A DNA stretch of 43,668 nt from Pseudomonadales bacterium (GCA_023256835.1 JALREE010000146.1:1-43668); one strand, 5' to 3'. Shown: positions 7,565 through 19,400, counted from the first letter of the stretch. The notes: generated from the sequence alone by a model not told the origin. Translations and numbers: made by a program.

Positions 7565-10253
7565 GCGCTCCGCACTTCGTGTTGCCCTTCGCCCCCTGAG
7601 CCTGTGCCTGCTGCTGCAGGCCTCCCTGCTGGCCCTGCCGGCCACGGCTCAGGAACCCATCGTCCAGATGCAGCCGGCGCTCGAACGGGCGGAGGAGCTG
7701 CTGCAGTCCGGCTCCTATCTTGCGGCCATCGAGCTGTTCCAGCGTGTCGACGGCCTCGATGAGGAAGCCGGCTTGCTGGGCCTGAGCAAGGCCCTCGCCC
7801 AGACGGGTGAATACGAGCGCGCCATCGAGGCCCTGGAAGACGCCATCTCCGATTACGCCGCCTCGGCCCGCCTCGCGACGCAGCTGGCGGAACTCAAGCG
7901 CGCCACTGGTCAGTCCGCCGAGGCGCTGCAGATCCTGGAAGCCGTCGTCACCGGCAACACAACGCCGCCGGTGCGCGCCCTGGTGCAGTACGGCAGTCTT
8001 CTGCAGTACACGGGACGTCGCGACGAGGCCCGGGTGCAACTCGAGGCGGCGATCGGCCGCTACGATGCCGGCCTGGTGTTCGACGCCGAGGAAATTGCCA
8101 TGGTGGCGCAGGCCAGCTGGCTGCTCGACCGCTTCCATGACGCCAACAGCCTGTTCACTGAGGCCGTGCGTCTGGACGCGCAGAACCTGGAAGCCCAGGT
8201 GCTGTGGGGCGATCTGTTCATGGAGAAATTCAATGTCGTGGACGCAGAACAGTCCTACAACGCCGCCCTGGAGATCAACCGCCGCTACACCCCCGCGCTG
8301 GTGGGGCAGGCGAAGATCAGTGGCGGCGAGCGTTCCCTGGCCTTCGCCCTCGATGTAAACCCGAACGATGTCGCCGCGCTGGAGACCATGGCGACATTGC
8401 TGGCCATGAACGACCGCGCCGAGGAGGCGGTGGAGTACGTCGAGCGCGCGCTGGAGGTGAATCCGGAATCCCTCAAGTCCCTGAGCATCCTGGCTGCCCA
8501 GGCCGCTCTGCACGAGCGTTTCGACGAGTTCGCCGAGCTGGAGGCCCGGGTGAACGCCTTCAGCCCGGGCAATGCCCGCTTCTACGGCGATCTGGCCGAC
8601 GCCTTCGGCAATGCCTATCGTTTCACCGAGGCCGTGGGCTATGCCGGGCAGGCCGTGGCCGCCGACCCTAACTACTGGCAGGGTCACACCCTGCTCGGCA
8701 CCAATCTGATTCGTCTGGGCCAAGAAGAAGAGGGCCGCGTGGCCCTGGAACTGGCCTTCGACAACGACCCCTTCAACGTGATGACCTCCAACATGCTCAA
8801 GGTCTTCGACACCCTGGAGGAATACGCCACGCTGCGCACGGAGCATTTCGAGGTGCGCATGAGCCAGCGCGACGCCCGCGTGCTGTGGCCCTACATGGCA
8901 CCCCTGCTGGAGGAGAGCTGGGCCACTCTGACCGCCAAGTACGGCTTCGAGCCCGAGGCGCCGGTACTGGTGGAAGTCTTCGAACGCACCGATGACTTCG
9001 CGGTGCGCTCCGTTGGCCTGCCCGACATCGGACCGCTGGTGGGCATCTGTTTCGGCAAGGTGGTCACGCTGATCTCGCCGCAGACTCTGGATGCCAACTG
9101 GCAGGAAATTCTCTGGCACGAACTGGTGCACGTCTTCACCCTGCAGATGACCAACAATCGCATGCCGCGCTGGCTCTCCGAGGGTATCTCGGTGTGGGAG
9201 GAACGCGAGGCACGGCCCGAGTGGGGACGTCGTCATGGCATGGAGCTGGTGCGCGCCGCCCAGCAGAACAAGCTGCTGCCAGTGAGCAATCTCAATGCCG
9301 GCTTCACCGGTGCGGACAGTAATGAGGATCTGGGCTTCGCCTACTTCCAGTCCTACCTGGTGGTGGACTACATCTCCCAGGAATACGGCTTCGACAAGCT
9401 GATCGAACTGATCAAGCAGTACGCCCTCATCAAGGAAGAGTCGGCGATGTTCGAGACGGTGTTCGCCATGTCCATCGATGATTTCGATGCGGGTTTCCGA
9501 GCCTGGGTCGACCGCCGCGTGCAGGAGATCAATGTCTACGTGCATACCGAGGATGCTGCCGACGAAGGCGCCGCCCATGGCCACGGTCAGCGCGAGAATT
9601 CCAGTGCCGTGATGGCCGAGCTGTACAACAACGCCTCGCTCAAGCAGCACATGCGTCAGCGCGTGCAGGACCAGCCGCGGGACTTCCAGGCCCATCTGCA
9701 ACTGGGCATCGTGCTGTTCAAGGAAGAGGCCTTCGACGAGGCCAAGGTGCATCTGCAGATCGCCCACGACATCCTGCCGGATTATTCCGGCTACCCGAGC
9801 CCCTCCCTGGTTCTGTCGCAGATCTACGAGCGCGAGGGCAATCAGGCGGCCCGTCTGGAGCAGCTGCGCATCATGCTGCAGAACCAGCAGCATGACGATG
9901 ATTCCACCGTGCTGCTGGCCACGGCGGCGCTGGAGAGCGGCGATCTGGAGAGCGCCCGTTACTACATGGATCGCGCCCTTGCCATCACCCCTTACCGTCT
10001 GGATGTGCACCGCATCGGGGCCGAGATCGCCCGTCGGCAGAATGACCCGCATATGGCGGTACGTGAACTGGAAGTGCTGGTGGATCTGGACGTGAACGAT
10101 CCGGTGGAAGCCCGCACCGATCTGGCCGAGGCGTATCTGGCCAATGGTCAGGCACCGGAGGCACGGCGCAACATCCTGAATGCGCTGGAGATCGCGCCGA
10201 GTTATCTGCGTGCCCAGCAAGTATTGCTGCAGGCGGTGGATGCCACGCAGTGA
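7551..10253 (+). CDS. Exported TPR protein with gluzincin-type (MA-like) metallopeptidase domain
   Basis: This 900-residue protein begins with a signal peptide cut near ATAQ. Residues ~40-400 and ~640-895 are helical repeats with TPR spacing (A/G-x-A... YxxAI patterns), and the middle (~415-660) is a metallopeptidase domain: HELVH at 523-527 gives two zinc ligands and the catalytic glutamate, and WLSEGISVWEE at 541-551 gives the third ligand glutamate (E544), as in gluzincins of clan MA. The site is intact, so peptidase activity in the periplasm is plausible; the substrate is unknown. The ATG at 7551 follows an AGGACGG ribosome site and overlaps the upstream gene, so translational coupling is likely. 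Within this operon it is the only enzyme with a complete proteolytic site. Confidence 0.8.
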   Translation: MNFPERSALRVALRPLSLCLLLQASLLALPATAQEPIVQMQPALERAEELLQSGSYLAAIELFQRVDGLDEEAGLLGLSKALAQTGEYERAIEALEDAISDYAASARLATQLAELKRATGQSAEALQILEAVVTGNTTPPVRALVQYGSLLQYTGRRDEARVQLEAAIGRYDAGLVFDAEEIAMVAQASWLLDRFHDANSLFTEAVRLDAQNLEAQVLWGDLFMEKFNVVDAEQSYNAALEINRRYTPALVGQAKISGGERSLAFALDVNPNDVAALETMATLLAMNDRAEEAVEYVERALEVNPESLKSLSILAAQAALHERFDEFAELEARVNAFSPGNARFYGDLADAFGNAYRFTEAVGYAGQAVAADPNYWQGHTLLGTNLIRLGQEEEGRVALELAFDNDPFNVMTSNMLKVFDTLEEYATLRTEHFEVRMSQRDARVLWPYMAPLLEESWATLTAKYGFEPEAPVLVEVFERTDDFAVRSVGLPDIGPLVGICFGKVVTLISPQTLDANWQEILWHELVHVFTLQMTNNRMPRWLSEGISVWEEREARPEWGRRHGMELVRAAQQNKLLPVSNLNAGFTGADSNEDLGFAYFQSYLVVDYISQEYGFDKLIELIKQYALIKEESAMFETVFAMSIDDFDAGFRAWVDRRVQEINVYVHTEDAADEGAAHGHGQRENSSAVMAELYNNASLKQHMRQRVQDQPRDFQAHLQLGIVLFKEEAFDEAKVHLQIAHDILPDYSGYPSPSLVLSQIYEREGNQAARLEQLRIMLQNQQHDDDSTVLLATAALESGDLESARYYMDRALAITPYRLDVHRIGAEIARRQNDPHMAVRELEVLVDLDVNDPVEARTDLAEAYLANGQAPEARRNILNALEIAPSYLRAQQVLLQAVDATQ

Positions 10254-10283
10254 ATCGGCGGGGTGTCCCGCGGAGACGAGTCG

Positions 10284-11207
10284 ATGGACGGCAATCGGGT
10301 GACAGGCATATTCCTGGGCAGGGCGCTGCGACCATGGCTCGCGGTGTCGGCTGCACTGCTGTGCAACGCCAGTCTGCAGGCCCAGACCACGGCCGTGCCG
10401 CTGGATTTCGACCCGGAGTCGTTCCTGCGCGAGGCGAACTCCGAGGTGGCCGTGCCCACCGAGTTCACCTGGATCCGCGGCCGCTACACCAACTATGGCG
10501 GCGGAGGCGGGCGCCGTGGTGGTGGCTTCTCCGGAGGGGATTTCGGCGGCTTCGGCGGTGGTGGACGGCGCGGCGGCTGGTGGGACACCGACTATCCGGA
10601 TGCCGAATCCAACTTCCTGCGCGGCGTGCAGCGCTACACGAACATCGACGCCAACAGCAAGAGTTACGACTTCCTGGAACTCACCGATCCGCGCCTGTTC
10701 GAGCACACGTTCCTGTACATGAACATGAAGCGCGTGCCCATCGGCAGCACCATGAGCGGCCCGGATTTCAGCCCCGAGGAAATCGAGGCGATGCGCGAAT
10801 TCATGTTTCGCGGCGGCTTCATCCTGCTCGACGATTTCTGGGGCGATGCGCATCTGGAGGACTTCCAGACCGAGATGGTCAAGCTCTTCCCGGAACGGCC
10901 GCTGGTGAAGCTCGATACCGATCACGAGATCTTCCACACCTTCTTCGACGTCGAGGAAGTGGTGCAGGTGCCAGGTCGCGCAGTCACCTGGGATTTCAAC
11001 GGCGGCTTCAGTCTGGATGATCCGAACTATCCGCCGGCCGTGTACGCGATTCTCGACGACGACGGCCGTGTTATGCTCGTGGCCAATCACAATGCGGACC
11101 TTGGCGATGGCTGGGAACACACGTTCTTCGAGCCCTACCCCACGCGCTACAGCAACGAGGCGTACAAGATCGCCATCAACTACTTGATATACGCATTCAC
11201 ACACTGA
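10284..11207 (+). CDS. DUF4159 exported protein
   Basis: The 307-residue protein has a signal peptide (hydrophobic core ending SLQAQ), a short glycine/arginine-rich stretch (about residues 73-97) and the DUF4159 core: WWDTDYPDAESNFL, then FLYMNMKR and FMFRGGFILLDDFWGD. DUF4159 has a glutamine-amidotransferase-like fold and usually sits next to MoxR, DUF58 and VWA genes, as here. I prefer ATG 10284 over the upstream GTG at 10263 because GGAG at 10272-10275 is well spaced from 10284. Function is unknown. Sixty bases separate it from the MoxR gene, the widest gap in the operon; I see no convincing terminator there. Confidence 0.82.
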   Translation: MDGNRVTGIFLGRALRPWLAVSAALLCNASLQAQTTAVPLDFDPESFLREANSEVAVPTEFTWIRGRYTNYGGGGGRRGGGFSGGDFGGFGGGGRRGGWWDTDYPDAESNFLRGVQRYTNIDANSKSYDFLELTDPRLFEHTFLYMNMKRVPIGSTMSGPDFSPEEIEAMREFMFRGGFILLDDFWGDAHLEDFQTEMVKLFPERPLVKLDTDHEIFHTFFDVEEVVQVPGRAVTWDFNGGFSLDDPNYPPAVYAILDDDGRVMLVANHNADLGDGWEHTFFEPYPTRYSNEAYKIAINYLIYAFTH

Positions 11208-11267
11208 GACGGACACAAAGACCGCCACAACATCCACAGGAACCATAGCGAAAACAGGAATCACCCC

Positions 11268-12311
<1,044 letters not shown>

Positions 12312-12332
12312 GCCTGGGGCGGACGCATCCTC

Positions 12333-13226
12333 ATGACGAGCAACACGACATTCATCGACCCGACGGTTCTCTCCAGTCTCAACAACCTGGAGCTGCGCGC
12401 CCGCGTGGTGGTGGAGGGCTTTGTCTCTGGTCTGCACAAGAGTCCGCACCGCGGCTTCAGTGTGGAGTTCACCGACTACCGTCACTACTACCGTGGCGAC
12501 GACATGCGCCATGTGGACTGGAAGCTGTATGCCCGCAGCGACAAGTTCTACATCAAGCAGTACGAGGACGAAACCAATGTCCGCTGCTATGTCGTGCTGG
12601 ATTCCAGTGCGTCCATGGGCTATGCCTCCGGCGCGATGAGCAAGCTGGAGTATGGTCGCACGCTGGCCTCGGCGCTGGCCTATTTCATCATGCGCCAGCG
12701 CGATGCCGTGGGGCTGATCACCTTCGACGCGAAAGTGAACGAGTACATTCCCGCCCTGTGCCGGCAGCCGCATCTGATTCGCATCCTGCGCGTGCTGGCG
12801 GGACTGCAGGCCGGAGCCCGCACGGACGTGGTGCGCCCGCTGTCCGATCTGGCCACCAATCTCAATCGCAAGAGCATGGTGATCCTGATCAGCGACATGC
12901 TGGAAGACGAGGAGCAGATCATCAAGACGCTGCAGCGCCTGCGCTCCATGGGCAATGACGTGATCGTGTTCCATGTGCTGGACGATGCGGAGCTGCACTT
13001 CCGCTTCCAGGAGGCCACCGAATTCATCGATGCCGAGACCCGCGAGAGCTTCATCACCCAGCCGCAGTCCATCCGCGCTGCCTATCTGGAGAATCTCGCC
13101 AGGTACCTGGAATTCTGCAAGAAACAGTGCCAGAGCAGCGGCGTGGACTACTGTCTGCTCAACACCTCGCAGCCGCTGGATACCGCGCTGTATTCCTATA
13201 TCGCGCGCCGCGCCAGGAGTTTCTGA
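12333..13226 (+). CDS. DUF58 / VWA-like protein
   Basis: This 297-residue cytoplasmic protein has the DUF58 signature (GFSVEFTDYRHYYRGDDMRHVDWKLYAR pattern near residues 46-72; only the core YRxGDDxRxIDW is meant) and a VWA-like core with the metal-site motif DSSASMG near residue 92, then TFDAKV and ILISDMLEDEEQ. DUF58 proteins are the usual partners of MoxR ATPases. The gene starts 21 bases after the moxR-like stop, and its own stop TGA is followed at once by the ATG of the BatA-type gene, so the three genes are surely co-expressed. Confidence 0.92.
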   Translation: MTSNTTFIDPTVLSSLNNLELRARVVVEGFVSGLHKSPHRGFSVEFTDYRHYYRGDDMRHVDWKLYARSDKFYIKQYEDETNVRCYVVLDSSASMGYASGAMSKLEYGRTLASALAYFIMRQRDAVGLITFDAKVNEYIPALCRQPHLIRILRVLAGLQAGARTDVVRPLSDLATNLNRKSMVILISDMLEDEEQIIKTLQRLRSMGNDVIVFHVLDDAELHFRFQEATEFIDAETRESFITQPQSIRAAYLENLARYLEFCKKQCQSSGVDYCLLNTSQPLDTALYSYIARRARSF

Positions 13227-15257
13227 ATGAGTTTCCTGAGCCCGCTGTTTCTGTTCGGTCTGCTGGCAGCGGCACTGCCCATCGCCATTCACCTGATCCG
13301 CAAGGAAACGCCGCCGAAGATGGTGTTCGGCACGCTGCGCTTTTTGAAGAACACCTCGAAGAAACTCATCCTGTTCCAGCAGATCCAGCAGTGGCTGCTG
13401 CTGCTGTTGCGGGCGGCCGTGATTTCCCTGCTGGTGTTCGCCTTCGCCCGTCCGTTGTTCGATGGCGCGATCGCGTCCCTGGTGGATGCCGCGCCCGAGT
13501 CGTCGGTGATTCTGCTCGATGTGTCCATGAGCATGCGCTATGGCGAGCGCAACGCGCAGGCGCGGGCGGCCGCACAGGATCTGCTCGCAGGCATGTCGGC
13601 CGGCGACGAAGTGGCCATCGTGGCTTTCGGCGGTTCGGCGCTGCAGGTGCGTGAGCTGAGCACCGATCTGGACGGTGCCCGCGCCTTTCTCGATGGCCTG
13701 GCGGAACCGGGCTATGACGTGACCCGTTACATGCCGGCACTGCGGCTGGCCAATGATTTGCTGGAGTCCGCACGCCATGACACCCGCAACGTGCATCTGA
13801 TTTCCGACTTCCAGGCCAGCGGCATGGGCAATGACGATTCCGGCTGGGTGATGTCGGCCGGGGTGCGCCTGAACCCGGTGGATGTGGGCGAGGGGCCCAC
13901 CCGCAATCTGCTGCTGACCGATGTGCGCTCGCCCGATCAGCTCATCGAGAATCAGAGCGAATACGAGATTCTGGCCCGCGTGCGCAGCACGGGCAGTGTG
14001 CATGTCGATCAGGCCGAGGTGCGGCTGCTGCTGGACGGCGTGGAAACCGCGCGCAAGCCGGTCAATCTCACCGATCTCTCCGAGGAAGTCGTGCGTCTGC
14101 CCGCCGTGTTCGATACCGCGGGCACCCATCGCGGCGAGATTCGCGTGGGCACCGACGATTTCGCCATCGACAACAGCTATTTCTTCACCGTGGATGTCAT
14201 GGCGAAGATCCGGGTGCTGCTGGTCAATGGCGAGCCCTCGCCGGACTGGTACGAGGATGAGGCTCACTGGCTGGGTCTGGCCATCGGTGGTACGGCCGAG
14301 TCGCCCTTCGTGCTCACCCGCAGCACGCCGCGCGATCTCGATGCCGAATTGCTCGCGCAGCATGACGTGGTGGTGCTGCTCAATGCCGGCAGTGATGTCA
14401 ATTCCACCCAGGCCGGTGCGCTGAACGAATTCGTCCGCGCGGGCGGCAGCCTGCTGCTGGCGCCGGGAGATCGCGTGACAGCGGGCCCGTTCAATCAGCT
14501 GTTCGGAGCCATCAGTCCCGCTGCCCTGGAGCAGCCCGTGCGCCTGGCAGCCGGTGACTATCTGCTGATCGCCGACATCGACCAGCGTCACCCCGTCCTG
14601 TTGCCGCTGGGCACCGACTGGGGCGTGCGCTTCGAAGGCTACTGGGCGGCCACGGCCGCGGCCGATGCCGACGTGCTGATGCAGTTCGACAACGGCAACC
14701 CTGCGCTGCTGGAGCGTGCCGTCGGGCAGGGACGTGTGCTGCTGTTCGCGTCTGCGCTGGACACCGAGTGGAACAATCTGCCGCTGCAGGGACTGTTTCT
14801 GCCCTTTGCGCACGAGTCCCTGCGTTACCTGGCCCAAGCGACCGAGAAGGAGCGCGCCTACCGGGTGGGGGACGTGATCGACCTGAGCACCGCCGTAGCG
14901 GAAGACGCGACTCTGACCATCACCGATGGCGCTGGCGTCAGCACGCAATTGCTGGCGGGCAATCGCCTGCTCACAGTAAGCACTGCCGGCTTCATGAACA
15001 TCGATGATGGGGCCTCGGTGCAGTTCTATGCTGTCAATCCGGACCCGCAGGAATCCGCTCTCGAACGCATCGCGCCTTCGGCCCTGCAGGATGCCGTCAC
15101 CAATCCCGAAACCGAGCCGATGCAATCCGAGGAAGTGCGCACCGCGCAGTTGATCGCGGAGATCGAAGGGCCCCAGCGTGTGTGGTGGTGGCTGCTGCTT
15201 CTGGTCATGTTCATGCTGCTCGCCGAGACACGCGTCGCCAATACCACCTACCGCTGA
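13227..15257 (+). CDS. BatA-type membrane protein with VWA domain
   Basis: The 676-residue protein starts with the BatA N-terminal region: helix 1 (LFLFGLLAAALPIAIHLI) and helix 2 (LLLLLRAAVISLLVFAFARP). A periplasmic VWA domain follows with metal-site motif DVSMSM near residue 98, then beta-rich sequence, a GATase-like part (RAGGSLLLAPGD, GQGRVLLFAS) and a final helix (WWWLLLLVMFMLLAE). This is the standard architecture of the 'aerotolerance regulator' proteins encoded with MoxR/DUF58. It ends the operon; a hairpin follows 3 bases after the stop. Confidence 0.9.
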   Translation: MSFLSPLFLFGLLAAALPIAIHLIRKETPPKMVFGTLRFLKNTSKKLILFQQIQQWLLLLLRAAVISLLVFAFARPLFDGAIASLVDAAPESSVILLDVSMSMRYGERNAQARAAAQDLLAGMSAGDEVAIVAFGGSALQVRELSTDLDGARAFLDGLAEPGYDVTRYMPALRLANDLLESARHDTRNVHLISDFQASGMGNDDSGWVMSAGVRLNPVDVGEGPTRNLLLTDVRSPDQLIENQSEYEILARVRSTGSVHVDQAEVRLLLDGVETARKPVNLTDLSEEVVRLPAVFDTAGTHRGEIRVGTDDFAIDNSYFFTVDVMAKIRVLLVNGEPSPDWYEDEAHWLGLAIGGTAESPFVLTRSTPRDLDAELLAQHDVVVLLNAGSDVNSTQAGALNEFVRAGGSLLLAPGDRVTAGPFNQLFGAISPAALEQPVRLAAGDYLLIADIDQRHPVLLPLGTDWGVRFEGYWAATAAADADVLMQFDNGNPALLERAVGQGRVLLFASALDTEWNNLPLQGLFLPFAHESLRYLAQATEKERAYRVGDVIDLSTAVAEDATLTITDGAGVSTQLLAGNRLLTVSTAGFMNIDDGASVQFYAVNPDPQESALERIAPSALQDAVTNPETEPMQSEEVRTAQLIAEIEGPQRVWWWLLLLVMFMLLAETRVANTTYR

Positions 15258-15260
15258 GAG

Positions 15261-15290
15261 CAGGGCCGGATGCCGGCCCTGTCATATTTG
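15261..15290 (+). terminator. Terminator hairpin after the MoxR/VWA operon
   Basis: CAGGGCCGG (15261-15269) and CCGGCCCTG (15273-15281) form a perfect 9-bp stem with a 3-base loop, directly after the last stop codon of the operon. The trailing sequence (TCATATTTGTC) is only moderately T-rich, so termination may be partial or Rho-aided. Confidence 0.6.
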
Positions 15291-15463
15291 TCACAATCCC
15301 ATCCTCTTGTTTTTCCTTATCTTTCATTTCGAATCTGTCATGGCTGTGCAATATGGCGGTCACATGTCACGAAAAATTCATGCAATGACGGCAGTTTTCG
15401 ATTGCCTGTGGCGGGTTCCTGGAGGATATTTCCTGCACAAAAACTAGAAACACGGTATTGGAG

Positions 15464-16195
15464 ATGAACAACAAGAATGGCTTTCTTCGCACTTTTTTCT
15501 ACACGGCAATCCTGACAGCGTCCTGCTCATTCGCTCATGCACAGGACGATGGTCTCTCTTCCGCCTCCACTGTCGCGCCGCAACTTCAGGCGCAGGCAGC
15601 AAAGCATGTCGCGCTGGTCGGCGACATGGCGGCGGAATTCGGCCCCTATGATCTGCGTCTGACGGAGCCGCTGCTCGCAGCGGCCGACCGGCAGGCGGAA
15701 GCGGGGCTTTTCACGCAGGCTCTGGAGGGCTATCAACAGGCCCTGCAGATCACGCGCATCAACACGGGTCTCTACAGTGAGCAACAGATTCCCCTGGTGG
15801 AACGCATCATCGACTGCCACGTCTCGATGGCTGACTGGCCGAACGTGGACGAACAGTTTCGCTACCTGGAGTTGCTGTATTCCCGGGTCTACGAGCCGGG
15901 TTCCGAAGGCTGGGCGCGCGGTATCGCCCAGGTGTCGGACTGGCATGTGCTCGTGATCAATCACGGGCTGGCCACCAATCGCCAGGACCATCTGAAAGAG
16001 GCACACGACTTGCTGACCAAGCGACTCGAGTACACGCAGAAGATGGAAGGCGTGGATGAACGTGTGCTGGAGGTGCTGCGGCGCAATGTCGAACTGACCA
16101 CGCATTACTTGCGGCTGGCGGCACGGCGTTCGGCGCAGGAGGCGTTCGACGGCGCCAGGCTCAGTCTGGTGGATCAAGTGGCCTGGACGAACTGA
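15464..16195 (+). CDS. Small exported TPR-like protein
   Basis: The protein has about 243 residues, begins with a signal peptide (KNGFLRTFFYTAILTAS..FAHAQ) and continues with helical repeats of TPR type (AEAGLFTQALEGYQQALQI near 74-92; WPNVDEQFRYLELLYSRV). No enzyme motif is visible. The start is uncertain: ATG 15464 has GGAG touching it, and an in-frame TTG at 15458 would add two residues. The ~170 bases upstream (15291-15460) are clearly richer in A+T than the surroundings (runs such as TTTTTCCTTATCTTTCATTTC), so it probably has its own promoter there, though I cannot name clear -35/-10 boxes. It stands alone between the long operon and the convergent RND pump. Confidence 0.7.
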   Translation: MNNKNGFLRTFFYTAILTASCSFAHAQDDGLSSASTVAPQLQAQAAKHVALVGDMAAEFGPYDLRLTEPLLAAADRQAEAGLFTQALEGYQQALQITRINTGLYSEQQIPLVERIIDCHVSMADWPNVDEQFRYLELLYSRVYEPGSEGWARGIAQVSDWHVLVINHGLATNRQDHLKEAHDLLTKRLEYTQKMEGVDERVLEVLRRNVELTTHYLRLAARRSAQEAFDGARLSLVDQVAWTN

Positions 16196-16493
16196 TGAAG
16201 CGTGATGCGGGGTGAAGGTCGCTGAGGATCGGAACCTGCAGACTGCTCAGTGTCAGAAAAGGGGGGGGGACAAAGATCGGCCTGCAGGCCCGCTCCTCAG
16301 CTGTTTCTGCCCGGTTGCCACACTCCCTGGCGGCGGTTGAACAGAAAGTGAACAGATAGTAGCACAGGGGTTTCGCGCAGAAGTTCGAGCGTTACAATCT
16401 GTTGCAAACCCTCAATCTGTGACACGTGGGCACTGCCGTGCCCACGTGACAAAGTCGAACGCTCGTTCTCTATTTTCTGCGTTTCACCGCAAC
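16196..16493. other. Non-coding spacer between convergent genes
   Basis: These ~300 bases separate the TPR-like gene (+) from the RND gene (-). I see no credible ORF. It contains a run of four A and nine G (about 16257-16269) and a perfect long inverted repeat (described separately). The strand-neutral setting suggests transcription termination for both sides. Confidence 0.6.
16423..16448. terminator. Perfect 11-bp inverted repeat, candidate bidirectional terminator
   Basis: CACGTGGGCAC (16423-16433) and GTGCCCACGTG (16438-16448) are exact reverse complements with loop TGCC. It lies between convergent genes, 46 bases from the end of the RND gene. No T-run follows on either strand, so it is not a textbook intrinsic terminator; it could also be a protein-binding palindrome. 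Confidence 0.45.
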
Positions 16494-19400
16494 TCAGTGG
16501 CCAACTCCCGGCGTCATCCGGGGTTTGGAGGTGTCATTGCCACTGCCGAATCGGCTGCGCAGGCTGCGCAGATGCTCGCGCAGCCTGCTCGGCAGGGCCA
16601 GCATGGCCGGCGTGATGATCAGCGTCAGAATCGTGCCGAAGGTCAGGCCGTACACGATCGCACTTGCCAGCTGGACCCACTGCGACGTGATCGGCCCGCC
16701 CACTTCCACTTCGGCCAGGATCAGATCGATCGAGACGTGCATGGCCAGCGGCAGCAGCCCGAACCCCGTCGTGAATGTTGTCAGGAACACCGGGCGCAGA
16801 CGCTGCACCCCTGTCTGCACGATCACTTCCTCCAGGCTCCAGTCCTGGCGCGTTCTGCGCAGATAATTGAACGTGTCGATCAGGATGATGTTGTTGTTCA
16901 CGATGATGCCCGCGAGTGCCACGATGCCCACACCTGTCAGGATCACGCTGAAGGTCTGCCCCGTGAGAAGCAGGCCGAGCAGCACGCCAGTGGTCGAGAG
17001 CAGCACGGCGGAAAGGATAAGCAGTGTCTGGTAGAAACTGTTGAACTGAGTCACCAGCAGAATTGCCATCAGCATCAGGGAAATGCCGAAGGCCTGCATC
17101 AGGAACGCGAAGGACTGCTCCTGCTCCTCATTGGCCCCACGGAACTGATAGTCAACGCCGGGCATCATCGGGTTGGTTTCCAGCCACTGCTCCAGCTCCA
17201 CCAGCTTGTTGGCCGTGACCACGCCGGGTGCCGGGTTGGCGCGCACGTAGATGACCTTGTTGCCATCCACGCGCTGGATCGAGCTGACCTTCGGTTCTGG
17301 AACACGGGTGATGAAGCTGCTGACCGGGGCCGGGCCGCTGTTGGTGTTCACCATGATCTTCTCGATCTGCTCGAGGCCACGATACTCCTCGGGGTAGCGC
17401 ACACGAATGTCCACTTCTTCTTCCGTGTCGTCCGGACGGTAGTCGCCCATGCGCACGCCTTCGGTGAGCAGCTGCACAGCGGTGCCCACTTCGGTGATGT
17501 TCGCGCCGAACATGGCGGCGCGGGCACGGTCGACATTGATGGCCCATTCGATGCCGGGAATCGGCGTGGTGTCATCGATGTCGATCAGGCCTGTCATGCC
17601 GGTTTCCAGATGCTCCCGCACTCGATTAGCCTCGGTGATCAGATCATCGAGATTGTCTCCGAATATCTCGATCTGCAGCTCCTTGCCCACCGGCGGGCCC
17701 TGCTCGATGGTGGCAATCTCCGCGCGAACGCCGGGGATGTTGCTGATGGCCTCACGGTAGAGGTTCTCGATCTCGAAGCCATTGACGTCCCGGATGCGGC
17801 GGTCGGTGAACTCCACGAAGATCGTGCCCACCAGATCCGGTGCGGAACTCTGTCCGCCGCCCAGGCTCTGCCCGGCACCCGACTGGGTGACGACGTTCTT
17901 GTAGAAGCCCACGTCCATGATGCGCTGCTCGACATCCACCACCATGTCACGGATTTCCTCAGGCGAGAAATTACCTCGGGCGAACACCTGCACGCGCGTC
18001 TGATTGGGCTCTACGGCAGTGAAGAATTCCACGCCGGCGCCGTAGTTGAAGTAGGCGAGCACGATGCCGATCAGAGTGCCGAAGCTGCCCAGGAACACCA
18101 GCCCAGGCGAGCGTGCTGCAGTGCGCAGGACATTGGCGTAGAGGCGACTCACGCCTCGCAGACGCGAGGAATCCACTTCGTCGTGATGGACTGCGGTGAC
18201 GTTGCCCGCCACCTTGGGCTCCTTGGCGAACAAGGCACCGATGACGGGGGCGAACCAGAGTGCATACAGCAGGGATCCCACCAGCACCGCGAACACGGTG
18301 ATCGGCAGATAGCGCATGAATTCGCCTGCAACCCCCGGCCAGAACATCATGGGCAGGAAGGCCGCCAGTGTGGTGAGCGTGGACGCGATGATCGGCCAGA
18401 ACATGCGGTTCACGGCCTCTGCGTAGGCGTCTTCCTTGCTGTAGCCCTCGGCCATTCGCGTGTCGGCGAATTCCACCATCACGACCGCCCCGTCCACGAG
18501 CATGCCCAGACCGAGCAGCAGGCCGAAGATCACCATGAAATTGTAGGTGAAGCCCAGCATGGAGATGACGATGAAGGCGAAGAAGAACGAGAAGGGCACG
18601 GCCAGAGTCACGATGATGCCTGAGCGCACGCCGACGGCCGCGATGATCACGATCAGCACCAGCACCATCGAAGAGACCATGTTGCCCTGCAGGCCCAGGT
18701 TCTGCTCGATCACGATAGGCGCCGTGTTGTTCAGGTAGGCAATGGTCACGGCGGGAGGCAGTGTGGGCAGCATCTCCTCCACGATCACATCGATCTTGTC
18801 CATGGCCTCGATGAGGTTGGCGCCCTTGCGCTTCTGCACATCAATGGAGATGGAGCGCTCGCCATTGGCGTAGGAGTAGCGCTGCGCATCCTTGAAGGTG
18901 CGGCGCACTTCCGCGATGTCGCTGAGCGTCAGCACGCCGAACTGGTTCGCCGCGATGGGAATGTCGAACAGGTCTTCCTGCGTCTCGATCAGGCCTGGCA
19001 GCTTCACGGAAAAACTGCCTTGGCCTGTGTTCACGGCGCCGGCGGGGATCAGCCGGTTGTTGCTGGTCACTGCCTGCACGATCTGCTGGTTGGTGAGGCC
19101 GTAGGTCTCCAGCTGGGCGGGGTCGATGATCGCTTCCAGCAATTCCTCGCGATCACCCACCATGTCGGCGGACATGATCTCGGGCAGCGTCTCGATGCGG
19201 CGCTGCAGGTCCTGCGCCACTTGCAGCAGCACGCGTTCGGGCACGTCCTCGCCACTGATGGCGATCTGCACCAGGGGAACGGAGGCGGCCGAGACTTCCT
19301 GCACGATGGGTTCCTCGGTGGACTGCGGGAAGCGTGCCTGGGCGCGGTCGATGGCGGTGCGGATTTCCTGCAGGGCAATGGTCGAATCCAGCGTCACATC

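Noticed and set aside
7308-11264. Very long - strand open frame (about 1318 codons) opposite the TPR-peptidase and DUF4159 genes
   Set aside because: It is a mirror of the strong third-position G/C bias of the + strand genes. The translated product is rich in H, Q, R, L and V with no recognisable domain, while the + strand genes have clear motifs and ribosome sites.
16257-16269. AAAA followed by nine G as a phase-variation tract
   Set aside because: It lies in a spacer 60 bases after one gene and over 200 bases from the end of the other, not in a coding region or at promoter spacing, so I see no switch.
16419-18623. + strand open frame of about 734 codons opposite the RND gene
   Set aside because: Low-complexity H/D/Q-rich product, complementary to a pump with intact motifs.
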